Source of the DNA: Bacteroidota bacterium
GTDB lineage: Bacteria > Bacteroidota > Ignavibacteria > SZUA-365
Assembly: GCA_023432805.1 (NCBI GenBank)
Contig: JAEYUG010000087.1
Span: 1-19,184, forward strand
Reading direction: 5' to 3'
Length of the DNA stretch: 19,184 nt
Below are positions 13,854-19,184 of the stretch, piece after piece. Below the pieces are notes generated by a model. The model had not been told where the DNA came from, did no database searches, and saw nothing but the letters and a program-made list of their open reading frames with translations. The position numbers and the translations under genes were made by a program. How positions within the stretch are numbered: position 1 is the first letter of the stretch; every line of letters starts with the position of its first letter.

Positions 13854-14860
13854 CCGAGACCCCGATGCGCCACGCAACCATCAGCGGAGGCGGCCTGCAC
13901 GTTCCCGCCCGCCTCGTGCCCAACAGCGAGTTCAACCTCCGCTACGGCATCGACGTCGACAGCTTCCTCGTCGAAAACCGCAACATCCGTCAGCGCTACT
14001 ACATGGCCGACGACGAGGCGACGTCGGACCTCGTCGTGCCCGCCGCGCGTGAGGCCCTCGCGGCCGCGGGCATCACGGCCGAGGACCTCGACCTCGTGAT
14101 CATCGCCACCGACACGCCAGACTACGTCTCGCCCTCGACCGCCGCGGTCGTGCAGTACAAGCTCGGCGCGCGCAATGCCGGCGTGTTCGACGTGAACACC
14201 GCATGCTCGGGATTCGTGACGGCGCTCGACATGGCGGGCAAGTACATCGCGGCGGATGCGCACTACCGCCACATCCTCGTCGCGGGCGCCTACGGCATGA
14301 GCAAGTATCTGGACTTCGACGACCACAAGATCGCCACGCTGTTCGCCGACGGTGCGGGCGCGGTGGTCGTGAGCGCGAGCGAGCAGCCGGGCATCCTGGC
14401 CTCGACGCTCTACGCCGACGGACAGTATCACGACTACATGGGCATCTACGCCGGCGGCACGCACATGCCGGTCACGGCCGACGTGCTCGGGCGCAAGGAT
14501 CATCTGCTGCGCTTCGCGAAAAAGATTCCCATTGAGACCAACGCAACGCACTGGCCGCGGCTGGTCCGCACGCTGCTCGAGAAGACGGGACGTACGATCG
14601 ATCAAGTCGACCGCTTCTTTTTCACGCAGATCAACATCAACAGCATCAACGAGACACTCGACACGCTCGGTGTGGCGCATGCGCGTGCGCACAACATCAT
14701 GGATCGCTACGCCTACACCGGCAGTGCGTGCATTCCGATGGCGCTGGCCGATGCGGCGCGGCAGCATCTGCTTGCGCCGGGCGACTTCGTGATGATGGTC
14801 GGCAGCGGCGGCGGAATGTCCATGGCCGCCGTGGCGCTGGACTGGACGACGACCACATAG
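13850..14860 (+). CDS. KAS III (FabH)-like beta-ketoacyl synthase homologue with altered active site
   Basis: The product is 336 residues, the length of FabH-type thiolase-fold enzymes. The nucleophilic Cys119 is present in DVNTACSGFV, and the C-terminal GSGGGMSMAAVALDW is typical of the fold. Two other catalytic positions differ by my alignment. The FabH PHQAN box reads FTQIN (258-262), putting Thr259 in place of His. The GNTSAAS box reads AYTGSAC, putting Tyr289 in place of Asn. Decarboxylating condensation in FabH needs that His-Asn pair, so this protein may do acyl transfer, hydrolysis or a non-decarboxylative Claisen reaction, as some KAS III relatives do. A similar FTQIN/YTGS form is, to my memory, found in Bacteroidota proteins. 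It sits between its regulator and a symporter in the operon. A start at ATG 13865 is also possible. Confidence 0.88.
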   Translation: MTETPMRHATISGGGLHVPARLVPNSEFNLRYGIDVDSFLVENRNIRQRYYMADDEATSDLVVPAAREALAAAGITAEDLDLVIIATDTPDYVSPSTAAVVQYKLGARNAGVFDVNTACSGFVTALDMAGKYIAADAHYRHILVAGAYGMSKYLDFDDHKIATLFADGAGAVVVSASEQPGILASTLYADGQYHDYMGIYAGGTHMPVTADVLGRKDHLLRFAKKIPIETNATHWPRLVRTLLEKTGRTIDQVDRFFFTQININSINETLDTLGVAHARAHNIMDRYAYTGSACIPMALADAARQHLLAPGDFVMMVGSGGGMSMAAVALDWTTTT

Positions 14861-14875
14861 CGGAGCGGAACGGAC

Positions 14876-16351
14876 ATGGGCGAACACACCTGGTCGTGGA
14901 TCTTCTTCGTCGCCTACGCGGCGGCCATTGCGGGCATCGCCCTGTGGAGCCGCGCGCGTACGAAAAACATGGAGAGCTTCAGCGTCGGCACGCGCACCGT
15001 CAGTCCCTTCTTCATCGGCCTCTCCCTCGCCGCCAATCTCACGAGCGCCGCGACCTTCGTCATCAATCCCGGTCTCATCTACCTGTACGGTGTGTCGGGA
15101 TTCATCGGCTACGGCATCGCCACACCCCTCGCACTCTTCATCGCGCTGGCAGTGTTCACGACCCGCTTCCGCACCATCGGCGACCGCTTCACCGTGCTGA
15201 CGGTTCCCCAATGGATCGGCGACCGCTACGGCGACCGGCGCATGACCATCTACTTCGCGCTGCTCAGCCTCTTGCAGATCACCTTTCTCGTGCTGATCGT
15301 CGTCGGACTTTCCGTCGTGCTTTCGAGCGCACTGGGGATTCCGATCGTCGCCGCGCTGCTCGTGGTGATCGGCTTCACCTTCACGTACATTCTGATCGGC
15401 GGGGCGGGCGCACACATCCTCACCAATTCCATCCAGGCCTTCATCATGATCGCCGTGGCGCTGATGTTTCTCGGGTCCGGTCTGCGCTTCTTCGACGGCG
15501 GCATCGGTGCGTTCTTCGAACGCCTCGCCGCCGTGGGTCCCCACTTCGCCGCAGCCACCAATCCCGACAGCCTGCTCTACCGCGACCTGTTCGAGGTGAT
15601 CGTCGCAAACGCCGTGATCGGCATCGCGATCATCATGCAGCCGCACGTGATCTCGAAGGCCCTGTACCTGCGCAGCGCGCGAGACGTGCGCGTATATCTC
15701 ACGACCGCCTTCGTCGTCTCGTCGCTCTTCTTTCTCGTGCTGGCCACGGGACTCTTCGCCCGCCTTGCGATGCCGGGCGAGCTGCTCAAGCCCGACACCG
15801 TGATCGCGACCTACATGGTGCAAACCTTCTCGCCGTTCCTGCGTGCGATCGTGGTGCTGGGCATCCTCTCGGCGGGATTCAGCACGATGGAAGGCATTCT
15901 CGTCGCGCTCTCGAGCATCTTCTCGAACGATTTCTTGCGGCACGTGCTGCCCCGGCGCATCACCGCATCCGACGCGTGGAAGCCCCGCAGCCTCATGATC
16001 GCACGCGTGTTTCTCGTCGCGCTCTCGCCGGTGACGTTCTTTTTATCGTATGATCAGATCCTGCATCCCTCGCTCAGCGTGGCGATGCTCGCACAAAACG
16101 GAGTGTACGGTCTTTTTTCGGCGACCTTCGTGCCCGTGCTCTTCGGCATCTTCGCCTCGCATCCCTCGAAGACCTGGGCCATGATCGCCTCGGTCGCCGC
16201 CGTGGTCGTGCACTTCGGCATGTACTACTTCGAGATCACCATGTACCACAACAATCCCGCCGTGCCGGCGGCCTGCGCCATCATCACGAGCACCGTGATC
16301 ATGGGCGCGGCCACGCTGCTCGCGCGCGGCGGCGGGGAGGCGCGCGCATGA
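14876..16351 (+). CDS. Sodium:solute symporter (SSS family)
   Basis: The product is 491 residues with about 13 hydrophobic segments along its whole length. Family marks include the early GTRTVSPFFIGLSLAANLTS region, which resembles the Na+-site segment of SSS transporters, the VPQWIGDRYGDRR loop and the LGILSAGFSTMEG helix. The family imports sugars, amino acids, short organic acids, proline, pantothenate or vitamins with Na+. The substrate cannot be read from sequence. The acyl-CoA ligase downstream, which overlaps it by ATGA at 16348-16351, argues for a carboxylic acid. It starts 15 nt after the KAS III-like gene, preceded only by a weak purine-rich stretch. No truncation is seen. Confidence 0.92.
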   Translation: MGEHTWSWIFFVAYAAAIAGIALWSRARTKNMESFSVGTRTVSPFFIGLSLAANLTSAATFVINPGLIYLYGVSGFIGYGIATPLALFIALAVFTTRFRTIGDRFTVLTVPQWIGDRYGDRRMTIYFALLSLLQITFLVLIVVGLSVVLSSALGIPIVAALLVVIGFTFTYILIGGAGAHILTNSIQAFIMIAVALMFLGSGLRFFDGGIGAFFERLAAVGPHFAAATNPDSLLYRDLFEVIVANAVIGIAIIMQPHVISKALYLRSARDVRVYLTTAFVVSSLFFLVLATGLFARLAMPGELLKPDTVIATYMVQTFSPFLRAIVVLGILSAGFSTMEGILVALSSIFSNDFLRHVLPRRITASDAWKPRSLMIARVFLVALSPVTFFLSYDQILHPSLSVAMLAQNGVYGLFSATFVPVLFGIFASHPSKTWAMIASVAAVVVHFGMYYFEITMYHNNPAVPAACAIITSTVIMGAATLLARGGGEARA

Positions 16352-17901
16352 TGGCCGTCGCTCCTGGATCGGACGTGATGGATCACGTGCACACCGACTG
16401 GTTCGCCGAGTGGGCGCGCTTCGCTCCCACCAGCATCGCGATCGAGGAGTACGAATCCGGTCGCCGCTTCAGCTATGCGGCGTGCCACACCATCATCCGA
16501 CGCACGGCCGCGCTGCTGCGCAACGCGTACGGCGTGCGCGCAGGAGACCGCGTCGCGATCCTCTCTACCAACGACGCCGAGTACGTCTTCCTCTTCTTCG
16601 CGGTGATGCGGCTCGGGGCGATGCTCGTGCCTGTGAACTATCGCCTCGCTCCCCGCGAAGTGCAGCACGTGCTCGGCGACTGCGCGCCGCGCCTGCTCTT
16701 GCACGCCGAGCAGTTTGCGGACACCGTCGCGGCGCTGGACGAGGTGTCCGATATGGCGCGTGCCGCGTGGGACGGCGAGGCGGGCTTTGCAGCACGCATG
16801 CACGACGAGACGCTTCCCCTCGACGGGGCGGCGGCGGATGCCGGGTTTGCGACACCGGTCATGATCCTCTACACTTCGGGCACGACCGGCGCACCCAAGG
16901 GCGCGATCATCACGCACGGGATGCTGTTCTGGAACAGCATCAACACGGGACTGCGGCTCAATCTCGTGCAGTCGGATGTGACGCTCACGTTCGCGCCGTT
17001 CTTCCATACAGGGGGATGGAACGTGCTGACGACGCCGTATCTGCATCGGGGCGCGCGCATCATCCTGATGCGGAAGTTCGATGCGGATGCGGTGCTGCGG
17101 CTCTGCGACAGCGCGGGCGTGACGATCCTGTTCGGCGTACCGACGATGATGGACATGATGCACCGCTCCGAGCGGTTCGCGCACGCATCGCTCGCGAGCG
17201 TGCGCTATGCGATCGTGGGCGGCGAGCCGATGCCCGCGCCGCTGATCCGCGCCTGGCAGGAGAAGGGCGTGCCGATCCGTCAGGGCTACGGACTGACGGA
17301 GTTCGGACCGAACGTGTATTCGCTCAACGAGGAGGATGCGATCCGCAAGATCGGGTCCATCGGATTTCCGAACTTCTACATCGACGCGCGCGTGGTGCGC
17401 GACGACGGCAGCGAGTGCGGCGTCGACGAGGTCGGCGAGCTCGTGCTGCGGGGACCCGTCTGCACGCCCGGCTACTGGAACAACGCCGAAGCCACGGCTG
17501 CGGCGATCCGCGACGGCTGGTTCCACACGGGCGATCTCGTGCGCCGCGACGCGGAGGGCTACTATTACGTGGTCGACCGCAAGAAGGACATGTTCATCAG
17601 CGGGGCCGAGAACGTGTATCCCGCCGAGATCGAGCACCTCTTGCGCACCCATCCCGCCGTCGATCAGGTGGCCGTTGTCGGCGTGCCCGACGCGACCTGG
17701 GGCGAAGTGGGACGCGCCTTCGTCGTGCTGCGTGCGGGCGTTGCGGCGACCGAGGCGGAGCTTCTCGACTACTGCCGCGGCCGGCTGGCGCGGTACAAGA
17801 TTCCCAAGTCCGTGCGCTTTCTGGATGCACTGCCGGTGAGCGACAGCGGAAAGATTCTCAAACGAGCGCTGCGGGATGTGTCCCTGAAGGATGCGTCCTG
17901 A
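16348..17901 (+). CDS. AMP-forming acyl-CoA ligase
   Basis: The product is 517 residues, an ANL-superfamily enzyme that activates a carboxylic acid as acyl-AMP and transfers it to CoA. Motifs in order: phosphate-binding YTSGTTGAPKG (175-185); FFHTGGW in the acyl-pocket region; YGLTEFGPN; WFHTGDLV; the hinge segment DRKKDMFISGAENVYPAEIE; and GKILKR with catalytic Lys502. The APFFHTGGWN segment and overall length are typical of medium- or long-chain fatty acyl and aryl acid ligases rather than acetyl-CoA synthetase, but chain length is not decided. It overlaps the symporter gene by four nt, so uptake and activation are coupled in expression. The start ATG-ATG doublet leaves a one-codon ambiguity. 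The next gene begins 25 nt on. Confidence 0.94.
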   Translation: MMAVAPGSDVMDHVHTDWFAEWARFAPTSIAIEEYESGRRFSYAACHTIIRRTAALLRNAYGVRAGDRVAILSTNDAEYVFLFFAVMRLGAMLVPVNYRLAPREVQHVLGDCAPRLLLHAEQFADTVAALDEVSDMARAAWDGEAGFAARMHDETLPLDGAAADAGFATPVMILYTSGTTGAPKGAIITHGMLFWNSINTGLRLNLVQSDVTLTFAPFFHTGGWNVLTTPYLHRGARIILMRKFDADAVLRLCDSAGVTILFGVPTMMDMMHRSERFAHASLASVRYAIVGGEPMPAPLIRAWQEKGVPIRQGYGLTEFGPNVYSLNEEDAIRKIGSIGFPNFYIDARVVRDDGSECGVDEVGELVLRGPVCTPGYWNNAEATAAAIRDGWFHTGDLVRRDAEGYYYVVDRKKDMFISGAENVYPAEIEHLLRTHPAVDQVAVVGVPDATWGEVGRAFVVLRAGVAATEAELLDYCRGRLARYKIPKSVRFLDALPVSDSGKILKRALRDVSLKDAS

Positions 17902-17917
17902 TGCAGCGCGCGGCACT

Positions 17918-17922
17918 GGAGG
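17918..17922 (+). promoter_or_regulatory. Ribosome binding site deciding the hydratase start
   Basis: GGAGG stands four nt before ATG 17927 and one nt before ATG 17924, inside what would be coding sequence for the longer 17891 start. Confidence 0.6.
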
Positions 17923-17926
17923 CATG

Positions 17927-18346
17927 ATGGAAGGCAAAAGCCTTGCCGACATGAAGGTGGGCGACAGCGCGTCGTTCACGAAAACGATATCGGAAGCCGA
18001 CGTGTACGCATTCGCCGGCATCACGGGCGACTTCAATCCCGTGCACATCAACCGCGAATACGCCGAGGGCACGATCTTCAAGGGCCGCATCGCGCACGGG
18101 GCGCTGGCGGCGGGACTCGTGTCGGCGGTGCTCGGCATGCAGCTTCCGGGTGCGGGCGCGATCTACGTGTCGCAGAGCCTGCGCTTCACCAAGCCCGTGT
18201 ACTTCGGCGACACGATCACCGCCTCGGCCGAGGTGGTCGAACTGATTGCAGACCGCAACCGCGTGCGACTCGCCACGCGCTGCACGAATCAGCACGGCGA
18301 GGTCGTTGCCGAGGGCGAAAGCGTGCTCTCGCCGAAAAAGAGTTGA
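17927..18346 (+). CDS. MaoC-like (R)-specific enoyl-CoA hydratase
   Basis: The product is 139 residues with a single hot-dog fold of the PhaJ/MaoC type. The hydratase motif is GDFNPVHIN, with catalytic Asp35 and His40, inside FAGITGDFNPVHINREYA, followed by the FKGRIAHGAL helix and the SLRFTKPVYFGDTI strand. The family adds water to trans-2-enoyl-CoA to give (R)-3-hydroxyacyl-CoA, or the reverse. GGAGG at 17918-17922 sits four nt before ATG 17927 and supports this start (ATG 17924 is one codon longer). An earlier ATG at 17891 would overlap the ligase and add a non-homologous leader. As last gene of the operon it could supply or consume 3-hydroxyacyl-CoA made from the imported acid. No 3-ketoacyl reductase or PHA synthase lies in the window. 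Confidence 0.92.
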   Translation: MEGKSLADMKVGDSASFTKTISEADVYAFAGITGDFNPVHINREYAEGTIFKGRIAHGALAAGLVSAVLGMQLPGAGAIYVSQSLRFTKPVYFGDTITASAEVVELIADRNRVRLATRCTNQHGEVVAEGESVLSPKKS

Positions 18347-18380
18347 ACCGTTGTACGTGTTCATTCACATCCAACCATTT

Positions 18381-18385
18381 GGAGG
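18381..18385 (+). promoter_or_regulatory. Ribosome binding site of the lipoprotein gene
   Basis: GGAGG lies six nt upstream of the ATG at 18392, one of the best Shine-Dalgarno sites in the window and suggestive of strong expression. Confidence 0.65.
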
Positions 18386-18391
18386 ATCCAC

Positions 18392-19153
18392 ATGAAACGC
18401 TTTCTTCTTCCCCTCATGCTCGTGGCCGCGCTGTTCGTCGTCGGCTGCAGCGACGACGATCCCGTCACCCCGAACACCGATCCCACCCTTACGCTGGTGG
18501 CACCGGTGAGCGGCGGCGCGGGCACACTCATCACCCTGACCGGCACGAACTTCGGCGATGACGCCGGCGCTGTGACGGTGTCGTTTGGAACGACGACCGC
18601 GACCATCGAGACGATTTCGAACACGATGATCACCGTGCGCGTGCCGGTGGGTGTGGCGATCGGTGCCACCACCGTGAAGGTGACCAAGGGCGGCAAGACC
18701 GTGAGTGCGAACTTCACCGTCGACGATCCGATCGTCGGCGTGTGGAAGGCCGAGGGACTCGACGTCTCGCCGCTGCTGTATGCCGCGCCGTTCAAGATCC
18801 GCAGGATCGTGGCGACGTTCAACTCGAACGGCAGCTACACGGTGGTGCAGACCGACAGCGCGGGCACGAGCCTGACGCTGAACGGCACCTACGTTGCGCA
18901 GGACGGTGGTGCGCCCGCACCGAACAACTACATTCGCACAATCACGGCCAGCCAGGCCACGCCATCGAGTGTGACGGCCGAAGGCATCTACGAGGTCGGC
19001 ATCAGCGGCAGCGCCGTGACGATGAAGTATGAAGTCGTGCAGACAGCACCGCCTCTGACGGGCGTGACCAAGCCCACGGCGGCCGGCGGCTTCGGCAGCT
19101 CGTCGGGTGGTGCCTTCGGGCAGATGCTCGTGCAGAAGTACACGCGTCAGTAA
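18392..19153 (+). CDS. TIG/IPT-domain lipoprotein with lipocalin-like C-terminal part
   Basis: The product is 253 residues. The lipoprotein signal peptide ends in VVGC with lipidated Cys19, then SDDDPVTPN. An acidic, proline-containing linker is common in surface or outer-membrane lipoproteins of the FCB group. Residues about 33-112 form one IPT/TIG immunoglobulin-like domain (VAPVSGGAGTLITLTGTNFG, later the strand ITVRVPVGVAIGATTVKVT). Residues about 116-253 start IVGVWKAEG and include ATFNSNGSYTVV and LNGTYVAQDG, the style of lipocalin-like beta-barrel domains in such lipoproteins. The C-terminus has a Gly/Ser-rich stretch (AAGGFGSSSGGAFG). Function is unknown. It lies 45 nt after the hydratase gene with its own strong ribosome binding site; whether it belongs to the operon is unclear. 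The last 31 bases of the window after its stop hold nothing I can name. Confidence 0.85.
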   Translation: MKRFLLPLMLVAALFVVGCSDDDPVTPNTDPTLTLVAPVSGGAGTLITLTGTNFGDDAGAVTVSFGTTTATIETISNTMITVRVPVGVAIGATTVKVTKGGKTVSANFTVDDPIVGVWKAEGLDVSPLLYAAPFKIRRIVATFNSNGSYTVVQTDSAGTSLTLNGTYVAQDGGAPAPNNYIRTITASQATPSSVTAEGIYEVGISGSAVTMKYEVVQTAPPLTGVTKPTAAGGFGSSSGGAFGQMLVQKYTRQ

Positions 19154-19184
19154 ATTCGTGTCGCTGGTGGTCGGGTACCCCTGG

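Noticed and set aside
13628..15943. 771-codon minus-strand open frame, longer than the genes beneath it
   Set aside because: It spans three well-recognised plus-strand genes and their junctions; its His/Asp/Glu/Arg-rich sequence is a codon shadow.
17891..17926. Longer start for the MaoC-like hydratase
   Set aside because: It overlaps the ligase gene, gives a leader unrelated to the family, and the strong GGAGG site points to the ATG at 17927.
16225..18138. 637-codon minus-strand and overlapping 505-codon plus-strand frames over the ligase
   Set aside because: Both are shadows of the acyl-CoA ligase and hydratase genes, which carry all expected motifs.

Overview
The window is a GC-rich, gene-dense piece of bacterial chromosome with no sign of mobile elements, tRNA/rRNA genes or CRISPR. 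The organism is most likely from the FCB superphylum (Ignavibacteriota, Chlorobiota or Bacteroidota-like). The clues are an Asp-rich TIG-domain lipoprotein, a flavin/ferredoxin protein of a type I recall from that group, c7-like multiheme cytochromes, and promoters of TTG...TATCTTG form. This assignment is inference from gene style, not a marker-gene result.

Left part (1-3858), an electron-transfer locus. On the minus strand, a heme-b-type membrane protein (1408-2415) is followed after 64 nt by a secreted multiheme cytochrome c that runs off the left edge (16 complete CXXCH sites visible, arranged as tandem triheme modules). Divergently, on the plus strand, lies a membrane-anchored 2x[4Fe-4S]/FAD/NAD(P) oxidoreductase with a permuted flavin domain. 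Together they look like a route from cytoplasmic reductant through the membrane to periplasmic or extracellular hemes.

Middle part. 3859-4570 is an AT-richer non-coding stretch. It has a strong 18-bp hairpin, a single copy of a palindromic repeat, and a candidate structured RNA (about 4150-4422) with its own promoter and intrinsic terminator. A rhodanese gene is translationally coupled to a secreted NagZ-type glycosidase (4571-6042). A four-copy 27-bp palindromic repeat array (6094-6201) separates this from adenine deaminase and mutS (6263-10610). mutS meets an ABC exporter tail to tail with no bases between the stop codons. Upstream of the exporter, on the same strand, is a hicA-hicB toxin-antitoxin pair with a tandem-repeat operator.

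Right part (13297-18346), an acyl-CoA operon. A GbsR/MarR regulator with a perfect 17-bp inverted-repeat operator heads a tightly packed operon. It encodes a KAS III-like synthase lacking the usual His and Asn, a sodium:solute symporter, an AMP-forming acyl-CoA ligase and a MaoC/PhaJ-type hydratase. The plausible logic is uptake of an organic acid, CoA activation, condensation or acyl transfer, and hydration/dehydration. The substrate is unknown. A TIG/lipocalin-like lipoprotein gene closes the window.
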